64,000 nucleotides of DNA from Thermosipho atlanticus DSM 15807 (GCF_900129985.1 NZ_FQXN01000001.1:372001-436000), one strand, 5' to 3'; counted from the stretch's first letter, positions 55,192 through 64,000 are shown. A program made the numbers and translations. The notes: generated by a model not told the origin, from the sequence alone.

Positions 55192-56046
55192 ATGAACAAA
55201 GGTCAATTAACAACTTTTGAAAAAATTAAAGCAAATTACAATAGTCTGAGTAAAGCTGGGAAGAAACTTGCAGATTTTGTATTAAAAAATCCAGAAAAAG
55301 TGATTAGAATGTCAATTTCAGAATTAGCAAGAATTGTTGGTTTAAAAAGTGAATCTACAGTTGTTAAATTCTATCGAAATATTGGATTTTCTGGTTATCA
55401 CGATTTTAAAGTTTCACTTGCCGGTGATTTAGCTGGAAAATCAATCTTGCATTCTTATAAAGATATTTATATTAACGACTCTGTAGATAATGTGAAGAAA
55501 AAATTTTTTAGTAGTACTATTCGTGCTTTTCACGATCATTTGGAAAAATTTACTGACAAATTATTAGAAGAAGGAGCAAAAATCTTATCATCTTCTAATA
55601 GAATAATTTGTTTAGGTTACGGAGCTTCTGCAGCAATTGCTAAATATGCTGCGTTTAGATTTTCTGTATTTGATAAAGAAATATTTTTTTCTGAAGATTC
55701 TCATTTTAATGCTTTAATTTTGAGGAAGTTAAAGGAAAATGATTGTATAATTGCAATTTCCTATTCTGGAGAAACGAAAGATGTTATTATTCCTCTCGAA
55801 CACCGACGGGGTGCCAAATTAATTGCTATTACAGGTAATAAGGAATCATCATTAGGAAAAATTTCAGATTTAGTTTTTGAGGTTAAAATTGAGGAAATTA
55901 GTATGCGCACAGATGCTTTAATTTCACGGTATATTCAAATGGCTATTATTGATATTCTTTTTACTATTTTAGTTATTAATGGTGGAGAAAAAGTTTTAAA
56001 TGAATTAACTGCTGCGAGAAAAAGTTTTTCGCATTTGAAATTCTAA
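55192..56046 (+). CDS. RpiR-family transcriptional regulator (HTH plus SIS)
   Basis: 284 residues. The N-terminal HTH_6 domain (about 1-78) has ISELARIVGLKSESTVVKFYRNIGFSGYHDFK. The C-terminal SIS domain (about 115-255) has IICLGYGASAAIAKYAAFRF and CIIAISYSGETKDVI, which bind phosphosugars. It is first in the aldolase-kinase-TTT transporter gene set and faces the MFS gene, so it probably controls both in response to a sugar-acid phosphate. Ribosome site aggaggg. Confidence 0.9.
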   Translation: MNKGQLTTFEKIKANYNSLSKAGKKLADFVLKNPEKVIRMSISELARIVGLKSESTVVKFYRNIGFSGYHDFKVSLAGDLAGKSILHSYKDIYINDSVDNVKKKFFSSTIRAFHDHLEKFTDKLLEEGAKILSSSNRIICLGYGASAAIAKYAAFRFSVFDKEIFFSEDSHFNALILRKLKENDCIIAISYSGETKDVIIPLEHRRGAKLIAITGNKESSLGKISDLVFEVKIEEISMRTDALISRYIQMAIIDILFTILVINGGEKVLNELTAARKSFSHLKF

Positions 56047-56058
56047 GGAGGTGTGTTC

Positions 56059-56946
56059 ATGAATTTTAATGATATTAGGGGGGTAATTCCAGCAATAATT
56101 ACAGTATTTGATGAAGAAGGAAAAATTGATGAAACAAAGTTTAGAAATTTTATTGAGTATTTGACTAATAAAGTTCATGGTTTATTTGTTTGTGGAACTT
56201 ATGGAAGTGGTCCAATAATGACATTGAAAGAGAGAAAAAAAACTCTTGAGATAGTTGTTGAACAGGTGAATGGCAGAATTCCAGTTATTGTTCATGTTGG
56301 GGCAACTTCTCCTGAGGATATCTTTGAATTAACTGTACATGCAAAAGCTGTAGGTGCTACTGCTGTAGCCTCTGTTTCACCATTTTATTACAAATACAAA
56401 CAAGAGAATATAATTAGATTTTTTAATGAATTTGTTTCTAAAGTAGATATTCCTGTGTTTATATACAATAACCCAAAAACTACGGGTATTGAAATAGAAA
56501 TAGAAACAGTTAAAAAGTTAAAGGAAATAGGTTTAGTCGGGATTAAAGATAGCACGTTTGATCTTTCTTATTTTTATCGTATGAAATCGGAAGTTGGGTT
56601 TGATGATTTTATTTATGTTTCTGGTTCGGAAGCTTTTATTATTCCAACAATTTCACTTGGAGCTTCGGCAATTATTAGTGGACTTGCGAATGTTTTTCCG
56701 GAGATTGTTGTTGAACTTTATGAAGCTACAATTAATAAAGATTATGAAAAAGCTTTTAAACTCCTAGAGAAGGTAAATGTTTTAAGACAAATTCAACATT
56801 TTACAGATAGTATTCCTGGAATTCATGCCATGCTTGAACTAAGAGGAATAGATTCTGGATTTCCAAAAAAACCTTTTACAAAAGCATCAGATGAAGTAGT
56901 AAAGAAAATAAAATTTGCACTTGAAAACTTAGACGTTAAATTATGA
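56059..56946 (+). CDS. DapA/NanA-family aldolase (probably a 2-keto-3-deoxy sugar acid aldolase)
   Basis: 295 residues of the class I lyase family that includes dihydrodipicolinate synthase, N-acetylneuraminate lyase and KDG aldolase. Start ATG 56059 after aaggaggtg. The Schiff-base lysine is K163 in GIKDSTFDLS, the general base tyrosine Y136 in FIYNNPKTTG, and the carboxylate-binding loop is GTYGSGP in place of GTTGE. The latter and the neighbours (PfkB kinase, TTT transporter, RpiR) argue against lysine synthesis and for splitting a 2-keto-3-deoxy acid to pyruvate and an aldehyde. The exact sugar is unknown. Confidence 0.85.
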   Translation: MNFNDIRGVIPAIITVFDEEGKIDETKFRNFIEYLTNKVHGLFVCGTYGSGPIMTLKERKKTLEIVVEQVNGRIPVIVHVGATSPEDIFELTVHAKAVGATAVASVSPFYYKYKQENIIRFFNEFVSKVDIPVFIYNNPKTTGIEIEIETVKKLKEIGLVGIKDSTFDLSYFYRMKSEVGFDDFIYVSGSEAFIIPTISLGASAIISGLANVFPEIVVELYEATINKDYEKAFKLLEKVNVLRQIQHFTDSIPGIHAMLELRGIDSGFPKKPFTKASDEVVKKIKFALENLDVKL

Positions 56947-56963
56947 AATTATGAGGTGATCGT

Positions 56964-57941
56964 ATGAAAAAAGTTGTGGGTATGGGAGAAATTATGATTC
57001 AAATGAATCCTACAGAAAAAGGTCCTATGAGGTACCAACATTTATTTGAACAGCATGTTGCAGGTTCTGAAGGAAATGTAATAATCCAGATGCAGAGATT
57101 GGGAATACAAACAAGTTTTATTACTGCCGTTGGTTTGGATCCATTTGGGGAAATGATTATTTCAACTTTAAAGTCTGAGGGTGTTGATACAAGTTTTGTA
57201 AAAGTTGATCCTAAACATCCTACAGGGATATATTTCGTACAAAGAAGTTATCCAATTCCAGGAAAGACAAAAGTTTTTTATTATAGAAAAAATTCAGCGG
57301 CAAGTTTTATTTCCGAAAAAGATATTGATGCAAAGATTTTTGATGATGTAGATTTGTTTTTTTTAAGTGGAATAACACCAGCTTTAAGTAAAAGATGTAG
57401 AAAGGCAGCTTTGAAGGCAATTGAGATATGTGTCAAAAAGAAAATTAAGGTTGTTTTCGACACAAATATTAGAGTAAATCTTTTAAAAACGAAAAACAAA
57501 GCATTTGAAATTTTAAAACCTTTTATTGAAAGTGCGGAAGTGCTTTTTACGGGGGTTGGAGATTTAACGTTTCTTTTTGGCAAAAATTTAAGAAATAGTA
57601 TAAGCGAATTACGAAAGATTGCAAAAAATGCTGAGTTAATTATTGTAAAAAAAGGGAAAGAGGGTTCAATATGTTTTGATGTAAATTCAAATACATATAT
57701 TGAATATAGTTCATTTCCAGTAGAAGTAGAAGATGAACTAGGAGCTGGTGATTCCTTTGATGGAACCTTTTTATCTGCTATGTTGAGAGGGTATTCTTTT
57801 GAAAAGTGCCTTAGATATGCAAATGCATCTGGAGCAATGGCGGTCTCGTTGAAGGGTGATATAGAACCTCTTCCTACTTGGAAGGATTTAGATCTTTTTT
57901 TGGAAGTGTACGAAAAAAGTGAGGAGAAACTTTTAAGATGA
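56964..57941 (+). CDS. kdgK: PfkB-family sugar kinase (2-keto-3-deoxygluconate kinase-like)
   Basis: 325 residues, ribokinase fold. The N-terminal motif is GSEGNVIIQMQRLGIQTSFITAVGLDPFGEMI and the C-terminal signature is ELGAGDSFDGTFLSAMLRG with catalytic base D263. FDTNIRVNLL is the usual KDG kinase-type DxNxR strand. Together with the aldolase gene it fits a branched Entner-Doudoroff-like route in which a keto-deoxy acid is phosphorylated or split. The start ATG has gaggtgat upstream and is 17 bp from the aldolase gene. Confidence 0.85.
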   Translation: MKKVVGMGEIMIQMNPTEKGPMRYQHLFEQHVAGSEGNVIIQMQRLGIQTSFITAVGLDPFGEMIISTLKSEGVDTSFVKVDPKHPTGIYFVQRSYPIPGKTKVFYYRKNSAASFISEKDIDAKIFDDVDLFFLSGITPALSKRCRKAALKAIEICVKKKIKVVFDTNIRVNLLKTKNKAFEILKPFIESAEVLFTGVGDLTFLFGKNLRNSISELRKIAKNAELIIVKKGKEGSICFDVNSNTYIEYSSFPVEVEDELGAGDSFDGTFLSAMLRGYSFEKCLRYANASGAMAVSLKGDIEPLPTWKDLDLFLEVYEKSEEKLLR

Positions 57942-58024
57942 TTCTTACACGTTTTCGAAACATAAACAATCAGTAAAAGAAAAAAAGTTATGGAGCTATA
58001 CCTTAAAATAGGAGGTGTTTTAAA

Positions 58025-58978
58025 ATGAAAAAGTTTCTATTGATCGTTTTATTAGTAGTGTTTACTTTTGGGGGATTAGCAGCAAAATATCCAAGCAAAC
58101 CTGTAACTATTATTTGTCCATGGGGTGCAGGCGGTGGAACTGATAGGTTAGCAAGATTTCTTGCAGATCAGTTATCAAAAGAGTTTGGAGTACCATTTGT
58201 AGTAGTGAATAAGACAGGTGGTGGGGGCGCAGTTGGCCATTCTGCAGGTGCTTATGCAAAACCTGATGGATATACTTTAACACTTGTTACTCTAGAACTT
58301 GCTACAATGCATTGGTTAGGTTTAACAAATTTGACTTATGAGAATTTTGATTATGTTGCTCAACTTAATACTGATCCTGCAGGTGTTATTGTAAAAGCAG
58401 ATGCTCCTTGGAACAGTGTTACAGAATTGCTAGTTGATATTGCAATGAATAAAGGAAAATATTTATTTTCAGGTTCAGGAGCGGGTTCTGTTTGGGATTT
58501 ATCAAGAATCGGCATGTTGAATGCTGTTAATATTTCACCCGATTATGTTACATGGGTTCCAACAACAGGAGCAGCCCCTTCAATAGTTGAGCTTCTTGGT
58601 GGGCATGTTGATGTTATTACTTGTAGTCTTCCTGAAGCGTGGCCACAAATTTCCTCGGGGCAATTGAAAGCATTGGCAATTATGGCAGATTCACGTGATC
58701 CAAGGTTTCCTGATATACCAACCTTAAAGGAACAAGGTATAAATTGGTCTTCAGGAACATGGAGAGGGGTAGCTGTACCGAAAGGTACTCCTAAGGATAT
58801 TATTCAAACTTTAGAAAAAGCTATAAAGAAAATTTATGAGTCAGATGAATTTAAAGAATTCATGAACAAAAATGGATTTGGTATGACATGGAGAGGTTCA
58901 GAAGAATTTTATAACTTTGTAAAAGAGCAGGATCAAGTTTGGAAAGAAGTTCTTAAAATAGGAGGTTATATCAAGTAA
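58025..58978 (+). CDS. TTT transporter binding protein (TctC/Bug family)
   Basis: Extracytoplasmic solute receptor of the tripartite tricarboxylate transporter family. 317 residues with a signal peptide (KKFLLIVLLVVFTFGGLAA). The mature start YPSKPVTIICPWGAGGGTDRLARFLA is the family hallmark, and GGGAVGHSAGAYAKPDGYTL and LGGHVDVITCSLPEAWP form the ligand site. The ligand is a small carboxylate, here probably a sugar acid. The ribosome site is aaaataggagg. A GC-rich hairpin separates it from the membrane genes. Confidence 0.92.
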   Translation: MKKFLLIVLLVVFTFGGLAAKYPSKPVTIICPWGAGGGTDRLARFLADQLSKEFGVPFVVVNKTGGGGAVGHSAGAYAKPDGYTLTLVTLELATMHWLGLTNLTYENFDYVAQLNTDPAGVIVKADAPWNSVTELLVDIAMNKGKYLFSGSGAGSVWDLSRIGMLNAVNISPDYVTWVPTTGAAPSIVELLGGHVDVITCSLPEAWPQISSGQLKALAIMADSRDPRFPDIPTLKEQGINWSSGTWRGVAVPKGTPKDIIQTLEKAIKKIYESDEFKEFMNKNGFGMTWRGSEEFYNFVKEQDQVWKEVLKIGGYIK

Positions 58979-58984
58979 TTAATT

Positions 58985-59008
58985 CCCCCCCTTTATTTAA
59001 AGGGGGGG
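58985..59008 (+). other. GC-rich intercistronic hairpin between tctC- and tctB-like genes
   Basis: CCCCCCCTTT, loop ATTT, AAAGGGGGGG: a 10-bp perfect stem with seven GC pairs, six bases after the stop codon. No T-run follows, so it is more likely a mRNA-stabilising or partial-attenuation element that keeps the binding protein in excess over the membrane subunits. Confidence 0.75.
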
Positions 59009-59024
59009 ACTTGGGAGGGTTGTT

Positions 59025-59492
59025 ATGAAAGTAAAAAATCTAAGTTATGGTGTAGTACTTGTGTGTATAAGTATATTTGTATTTATCTATGGTTCAAATT
59101 TTCCGGATTTTATTGTAAGAGGTAATAAACTTCCTGGGCCGAAATTTTTTCCTTTTTTGATTTCATATTTGTTGTTGGTAGTTGGTCTATATTTTATTAT
59201 TCATTCGATAATTAATTGGAAGAAAACTAAAACAGATTCTGCAAGATATATTACAAAAAAAGGTTTATTAAGAGTTGTTTCTGTGATTATAGGTGTTGGA
59301 ACGTATGTCCCATTAATTAATCTGGTTGGCTTTAAAATTGGAACATTTGCTTTTGCCACGGTTATGATGTCAATATTTGGAGTTAAGATTTTAAAATCTA
59401 TGCTTTATTCGTTAATTTTAACTGCTATTATTGTATTGATTTTTGAAAAAGTTTTTTTAATACCATTTCCTCAAAAGTTTTTCCCATTTTGA
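59025..59492 (+). CDS. TTT transporter small membrane subunit (TctB family)
   Basis: 155 residues with four membrane helices (about 7-25, 40-62, 80-98 and 105-145), the standard TctB plan. The sequence is poorly conserved in this family; identification rests on size, helix pattern and its place between TctC- and TctA-like genes. Confidence 0.85.
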   Translation: MKVKNLSYGVVLVCISIFVFIYGSNFPDFIVRGNKLPGPKFFPFLISYLLLVVGLYFIIHSIINWKKTKTDSARYITKKGLLRVVSVIIGVGTYVPLINLVGFKIGTFAFATVMMSIFGVKILKSMLYSLILTAIIVLIFEKVFLIPFPQKFFPF

Positions 59493-59512
59493 TGAAAAAG
59501 AGGTGACGGGTA

Positions 59513-60988
59513 ATGAACTATATATTAGCAGCACTTCAACCTAATGTGTTGTTGCCACTTTTGATATCGATGTTTTTTGGAATATTTGTTGGTGGAATGC
59601 CTGGGTTAACGGCTACGATGGCAGTGGCGTTGATCATTCCTATTACTTATTATATGCCACCATTAGCAGCTCTGGCAATGATTTTAGGTGCTTCTTTTTC
59701 TTCGATTTTTGCTGGGGATATTCCAGCAACATTTCTTCGGATACCAGGAACACCCGCTTCAGGTGCAGCTGTTCTAGATGGTTTTGAAATGTCTAAAAAA
59801 GGGAAAGGTGCATTGGCATTATCACTTGATTTAATATGCTCTGCTACTGGTGGGGTTATAGGGGTTTTATTACTGATTTTGGTTGCTCCCCCTCTTGCAA
59901 AATTTGCACTTAAATTTACTAATTATGAATACTTCTGGCTAGGTATATTTGGTTTAAGTATGAGTGCTGTATTGAGTAGAGGAAATTTGATAAAAGGGTT
60001 ATCATCTGCATTATTAGGGTTGTTAATTGCAACTATTGGGATAGATGTTACGACTGGTTATCCACGCTTTACTTTTGGAAGTATTGAACTAATGGATGGA
60101 ATAGGTTTTATACCTGCAATGATTGGGTTGTTTGGGATTTCAGAAGTTTTAAAAAGAATTCAGGGTAGTGAAAAAGATTTGGAATTGCCAGCAATAAATG
60201 AAAAGATCAAGCCTTCGCTTTTAGCAGCTTTCAAAATTATGATAAAAAAGTTTTTTATAGTAATAAAGTCAGCAATTATTGGGACGTTTGTGGGAGCATT
60301 GCCTGGGGCTGGTGCAGATATTGCCGCATGGGTGGCCTACGGAGTTGAAAAGAAAACATCAAAGAAAAGTGAAGAATTTGGAACGGGAATTGTTGAAGGA
60401 GTTATTGCACCTACAAGTGCTAATAATGCAGCACTTGGGGGTACTTGGATACCAGCCTTAGTTTTTGGAATACCTGGTGATACAATTACAGCAATTGTAT
60501 TAGGTGCAATGTTAATGTATGGGTTAAGGCCTGGGCCTTTGATTTTTCAGGAAAACGGAGAGCTTATTAAAGGTTTATTTTTCATTGCTATACTTATTCA
60601 ATTTTTGTTGATTGTTGTTGGTTATTTTGGAATCAGAGTTTATACCTATTTTTTAAAAATGAAAACTTCAGTTGTTCTAACGGCGGTTATTATGTTCTCA
60701 ATGATTGGTTCTTATGCAATAAGGAACAGCTATTTTGATATTTACATAATGTTGATTTTTGGAATAATTGGATATCTGTTTGAAAAAATAGATGTGCCGT
60801 TAGCACCGATGATTTTGGGTATAATTCTTGGCCCAATGATTGAAGATAATTTAAGAGTAGGGCTTACTAAAACAGGTGGTAATTGGATGCCTTTTTTTAC
60901 TAGACCAATTTCAATTGCTTTTATTGTATTGATATTTTTTGTCTTTTTTGGAACGTATATTGTTAAATTATTAAAAAAGTTCTTATGA
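59513..60988 (+). CDS. TTT transporter large membrane subunit (TctA family)
   Basis: 491 residues with about twelve helices. The conserved TctA motifs are visible: GIFVGGMPGLTATMAVALIIPITYYMPPLAALAMI near the start, IPGTPASGAAVLDGFEMSKKGKGALAL, and in the second half GALPGAGADIAAWVAYGVEKKTSK and EGVIAPTSANNAALGGTWIPALVFGIPGD. It forms the translocation channel, powered by an ion gradient. Ribosome site aggtgac. Confidence 0.93.
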   Translation: MNYILAALQPNVLLPLLISMFFGIFVGGMPGLTATMAVALIIPITYYMPPLAALAMILGASFSSIFAGDIPATFLRIPGTPASGAAVLDGFEMSKKGKGALALSLDLICSATGGVIGVLLLILVAPPLAKFALKFTNYEYFWLGIFGLSMSAVLSRGNLIKGLSSALLGLLIATIGIDVTTGYPRFTFGSIELMDGIGFIPAMIGLFGISEVLKRIQGSEKDLELPAINEKIKPSLLAAFKIMIKKFFIVIKSAIIGTFVGALPGAGADIAAWVAYGVEKKTSKKSEEFGTGIVEGVIAPTSANNAALGGTWIPALVFGIPGDTITAIVLGAMLMYGLRPGPLIFQENGELIKGLFFIAILIQFLLIVVGYFGIRVYTYFLKMKTSVVLTAVIMFSMIGSYAIRNSYFDIYIMLIFGIIGYLFEKIDVPLAPMILGIILGPMIEDNLRVGLTKTGGNWMPFFTRPISIAFIVLIFFVFFGTYIVKLLKKFL

Positions 60989-61000
60989 GGTGATGTAAAT

Positions 61001-61372
61001 ATGAATGAAGTGAGAATTTACAAAAATATCTTCGAAGATTTTTTAAATGAAGAGTTGAACATCACGTTAGAAAATTATCTAAAAGTTTCGGAATTGGTTA
61101 ATTTTAGTGGAGAACCTGAGAAGCATTTGAATTTTACTGATGTTTATATAGTTTTAGATGGAAATGCGGTTCTTTATTTTGGAAAAGAACTAGAATTAGA
61201 AGTCGAAGTTTCAGAAGGTGAATATAGAGGAAAAGCCATTAAAAATCCTCAAAAAATAGAGTTAGAAAAAAATACAGTGGTGATAATACCTGCAAATAAT
61301 GCTCATAAATTGGATGTGCCAGATAAACTTAGATTGATTGTGTTGAAGCTAAAAATAAAGAATAATCTTTAA
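61001..61372 (+). CDS. Small cupin-like protein in the sugar-acid operon
   Basis: 123 residues. The central part reads FTDVYIVLDGNAVLYFG and the end reads VVIIPANNAHKLDVPDKLRLIVLKLKI, a cupin-like beta-barrel with a likely metal or ligand histidine. It resembles small lyase or isomerase-type proteins that accompany sugar-acid operons, but no reaction can be assigned. It is 12 bp after the TctA-like gene, with gaggtgatg as ribosome site, and is the last gene of the unit. Confidence 0.65.
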   Translation: MNEVRIYKNIFEDFLNEELNITLENYLKVSELVNFSGEPEKHLNFTDVYIVLDGNAVLYFGKELELEVEVSEGEYRGKAIKNPQKIELEKNTVVIIPANNAHKLDVPDKLRLIVLKLKIKNNL

Positions 61373-61396
61373 ATATATTATAATCATTTATAATAT

Positions 61397-61450
61397 AAAA
61401 CACCCCAATTACTTAATTGTTCTCTATTTTTCATGGGGTGTTTTTTTTAT
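61397..61450 (+). terminator. Intrinsic terminator of the sugar-acid operon
   Basis: An 11-bp stem (aaaacacccca 61397-61407 with tggggtgtttt from 61434) with a loop of about 26 bases, followed by a run of eight T's. Confidence 0.82.
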
Positions 61451-62058
61451 TATATATTTATACAAACAACAAAAACAACTCAACTGGAAGTGCAATTATG
61501 TTATCTCTTTTAAACACAGTGTTTTTTGTTACCAGTATTCTTATATGCAAGTCAAAATATATAGATTCTTTATTTTTCCACCATGGATTTTGCCTATATA
61601 CAGACGAAAAATCTATGTTCTTCGTCTCCTGAATTAAGCATATAGTTATTCTATTAACTAAATTGGGCCATACTTAGTCAAAAGACTGACCAAATTAGTA
61701 CTGATTTAGTCATTTTAACAAAGGAAATGATACGAAGGCCCTTCGTATATGTTTAGAATAATAATAAAATATAACGCTTAATTTAACATTCCACTTCTTG
61801 CCAAAAACTTACAAAAAATTGTATCAAAAAACTAATAAAAAATAGTATAATAATATTAAAAGGATACAAAAAAAATTAAAACAATTAAGAAAAGAAAATA
61901 TATATTAACAAAAAATTGAAAATATATTTGCAAGAAAACAACAAAAGAAACAAAAAAAAAACACTTTGTAAGTACCTGTCAAATTATACTTTTGAAAAAC
62001 GTAATAAATAGTAAACATGAAGATTTTGAAAATAATTTAGGATGAAAGGTGTGAAGGG
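61451..62058. other. AT-rich intergenic region before the AlbA_2 protein gene
   Basis: About 600 bp. It holds a 19-base inverted repeat ATACGAAGG-C-CCTTCGTAT (61730-61748) and repeated TTAGTC/GACTGA words near 61674-61715. The 3' half is extremely A-rich. No convincing gene is seen; a 71-codon open frame at 61417 starts within the terminator and is not credible. Confidence 0.6.
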
Positions 62059-63384
62059 ATGGAAACACACAATATAGAATATAAAGAGTCATTTGGTGAT
62101 TCCGTACTAAAAGCAATATGTGAAATGGCAAATGCGAACGGTGGAGTCGTGATTGTTGGAATCTCAGATAATGGTACAGTTAAAGGACTAAAAATAACAA
62201 ACAGAGATCTTGAGAAAATCACAGAAAAAATTGTCAGCAAACTGGGTATTCATCCCGAAATTGAACTGAAAGAGGAAAATGCAAAAACTATTTTGGTAAT
62301 AAAAGTTTCTAAATCCAATGTCCCTATCTCTTTTAACGGTAGATATTATGAAAGAGTGGGAAACACAACAAGAGAAATGAAACCTGAGAAATTAAGATCA
62401 TTTCTTCTCAGAGGTACAAACTGGGATTCTATTATAAATGAGAATGCGGAGTTTAACGAAATTGATGAAGAGACAGTAAGAATGTTTTTGAGAATGGCAA
62501 AAGCAAAGGGAAGACTCACCATATTTGATGAAAATGTGGATATAAAAACTCTTTTTGAACATTTGAAATTGACAGTAAATGGTAGATTGACAAATGGAGC
62601 AATAATACTATTTGGAAAAGACCCGCAAAAATATTTCATAAACGCTGTGTTGAGAGTTATAAGGTTGAAAAACGAGATAACACCTATTGGCGATAGATTT
62701 ATTGATGGGAATCTTTTTAAACAGGTTGTAATGGGGGAAGAAGTAATTAAAAATTTCATAAATGTGAAATATGAGATTAAAAAACTTGTGAGAAAGGAAA
62801 TATGGGATTATCCTTTAGAGGCGATAAGAGAGGCTCTACTTAATGCCTTGATTCACAGAGATTATTTTAGATGGAATGTTCAGACGCAGATAAAGATTTT
62901 TGACGATTATATATGGTTTTATAACATCGGTGGGTTACCGGAAGGTATTACACTCGAACAGTTAAAAGGACCTCATTCTTCTGTTCCAAGAAATCCTTTA
63001 ATCGTACATATCTTTTATCTTGCTGGTTTTATAGAAGAAATGGGTTCAGGAACAGGAAGGATAATAGAAAGTATGAAATCAGCAGGACTTCCAGTACCTG
63101 AATTTAAAGAGGAAATGGGTGGATTTTCTGTTTATTTCAGAAAAGACATTTACACAGAGGAGTATTTGAAAGAACTTGGCCTAAATGAGAGGCAGATAAA
63201 AGCTGTTATGTATGTGAAAGAAAAAGGAAGAATAACGAATAGGGAATATCAGAAGTTAACAGGGATATCTCGACAGATGGTAACCATAGATTTAAAGCAG
63301 CTTGTAGAAAACGGAGTGTTTGTGAAGATTGGAAAAGCTGGTGCAGGTGTTGCCTACGAATTGACTAAATTGACTAAGGATTGA
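62059..63384 (+). CDS. AlbA_2 (Schlafen-type) domain transcriptional regulator-like protein
   Basis: 441 residues of the widespread COG2865 type. The N-terminal AlbA_2/AAA_4 domain (about 1-115) has IEYKESFGDSVLKAICEMANANGGVVIVGISDNG and YYERVGNTTREM. A central ATP-binding GHKL-like domain (HATPase_c_4) has REALLNALIHRDYF and GSGTGRIIESMKSAGLP. The C-terminus is a winged helix (LKELGLNERQIKAVMYVKEKGRITNREYQKLTGISRQMV). Such proteins are often near mobile elements or defence genes; a decayed IS256 transposase lies just downstream. Cellular role unknown. Confidence 0.8.
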   Translation: METHNIEYKESFGDSVLKAICEMANANGGVVIVGISDNGTVKGLKITNRDLEKITEKIVSKLGIHPEIELKEENAKTILVIKVSKSNVPISFNGRYYERVGNTTREMKPEKLRSFLLRGTNWDSIINENAEFNEIDEETVRMFLRMAKAKGRLTIFDENVDIKTLFEHLKLTVNGRLTNGAIILFGKDPQKYFINAVLRVIRLKNEITPIGDRFIDGNLFKQVVMGEEVIKNFINVKYEIKKLVRKEIWDYPLEAIREALLNALIHRDYFRWNVQTQIKIFDDYIWFYNIGGLPEGITLEQLKGPHSSVPRNPLIVHIFYLAGFIEEMGSGTGRIIESMKSAGLPVPEFKEEMGGFSVYFRKDIYTEEYLKELGLNERQIKAVMYVKEKGRITNREYQKLTGISRQMVTIDLKQLVENGVFVKIGKAGAGVAYELTKLTKD

Positions 63385-63751
63385 CCAATAATTGACCAAT
63401 AGATTGGTGAGGTGGTAATAAGGAAAACCTCCCAAAAAAGAATATAAAAATAAAGAATCTCTTCTATATCTTTCAGCCAAATATTTGAGAAAGTAGGAAG
63501 AAGCATTAGAATTTTATCCAAATAAAGCCGGATATGTTGTAAACTATTGACATTTTAATATTATGGTTTGGGGCAAATGAAGGGGAATATTTAAGGGGAT
63601 AAAAGGATTACTGGCAGTGTAAAATAAAATTTTTAAACACAGTTATGGTTACAGAAAAAGAAGCTTGAACATAAGATTAGGAAAATTGGAATTGAAAAAG
63701 TCACAATGATAGCCGACGTTGAAGATGAACTCTTTTGGGGAAACTACGAAT
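63385..63751. other. Degraded coding remnants after the AlbA_2 gene
   Basis: Short open segments broken by stops, for example EYKNKESLLYLSAKYLRK and EEALEFYPNKAGYVVNY in one frame after 63438. Direct repeats attgaccaat occur at 63382-63402. It looks like decayed mobile or accessory DNA, but I cannot name the parent gene. Confidence 0.45.
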
Positions 63752-63907
63752 ATGTTGGGACGAATAAACAAAGATCTAAAAAAACGTACTAAAGCAGTAG
63801 GAGCTTTTCCAAATGATGGGGCATTTTTAAGGTTAACTGTAGCAATTTTGCTTGATATTAGGAAAGAATGGTTACTTTAAAGGAGATACTTGGATATGGA
63901 TTATTAA
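63752..63907 (+). mobile_element. IS256-family transposase remnant (C-terminal end)
   Basis: The frame from 63752 reads GRINKDLKKRTKAVGAFPND followed by a segment ending LLDIRKEW, the conserved C-terminal signature of IS256/Mutator-type transposases (usually ERLNKE-K-RTKVVGAFPNE). A stop at 63878-63880 is followed in frame by RYLDMDY, the usual end. Sequence just upstream (NYEYVGTNK in a shifted frame) matches the expected YTTN region, so small indels have broken the gene. The rest of the transposase is missing. Confidence 0.75.
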
Positions 63908-64000
63908 TCTGTTTTAGAGTACAAAGTTATTTTTACAGAAATTTCTTAACAGAACCTTTTGTCTTACTGTTTAAGTGTTGCTGTAAATTTATGGTGTTTG

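Noticed and set aside
61417-61632. 71-codon open frame on the plus strand
   Set aside because: It starts inside the terminator stem, has no ribosome site and no recognisable protein features.
1-64000. CRISPR arrays, tRNA or rRNA genes, prophage
   Set aside because: No spaced direct-repeat array, no cloverleaf-like or rRNA signature and no phage structural genes were recognised by eye. Weak or diverged tRNAs could be missed without a search tool.

Overview
The window is strongly AT-rich and almost fully coding. Gene content and order point to the Thermotogales, most likely a Thermosipho-type species: a TM287/288-like heterodimeric ABC exporter, a MalG permease with a very large insertion, a Thermotogales-style aspS-cmk-ispH-rpsA-der run, and a transaldolase of the FSA/TalC class. 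This assignment is inferred from family knowledge; no rRNA is present to confirm it.

Positions 1-22614 form a dense plus-strand housekeeping block: the 3' end of pnp, an M16 peptidase, hslU, a sugar ABC permease pair, transaldolase, aspS, cmk, ispH, ribosomal protein S1, der, a BMP-type binding protein and a flavodiiron protein ending at a terminator. A periplasmic-binding-like protein with an HD-GYP protein follows, then rpmH-rnpA-yidD-yidC-jag, a cupin and a 2TM-RCK potassium channel with an odd selectivity filter. 22592-29751 holds a secreted WD40 protein (minus strand), glutamine synthetase, rmuC, lactate dehydrogenase and a methyltransferase.

29779-34344 is a minus-strand reverse-transsulfuration operon (cystathionine beta-synthase, gamma-lyase, methyltransferase, S-adenosylhomocysteine hydrolase). 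Its roughly 275-nt leader carries an operator-like palindrome in the promoter, a well-initiated 12-codon leader ORF, competing hairpins and an open frame that ends in five Cys codons. Divergent from it is an AraC-GGDEF gene broken at an A9 run. 35418-39264 is a heterodimeric ABC exporter behind a textbook attenuator: promoter, 31-codon leader ORF, mutually exclusive hairpins and an intrinsic terminator. A His-rich CopB-type copper ATPase follows.

42.4-53.2 kb is an accessory island of three ABC exporter modules interleaved with two paralogous S41 peptidases, several short or degraded ORFs, two poly(A) frameshifts in one exporter gene, and a second structured leader with leader peptide and terminator (50235-50507). 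53.4-61.4 kb is a sugar-acid island: an OFA-type MFS carrier, an RpiR regulator, a DapA-family aldolase, a PfkB kinase, a tripartite tricarboxylate transporter and a cupin. The window ends with an AlbA_2-domain protein and a decayed IS256-type transposase.

The most noteworthy signals are the RNA-level switches in front of the ABC exporter at 39.1 kb and the cysteine operon at 34.2 kb, the structured leader at 50.3 kb, and three independent +1 poly(A) frameshifts.
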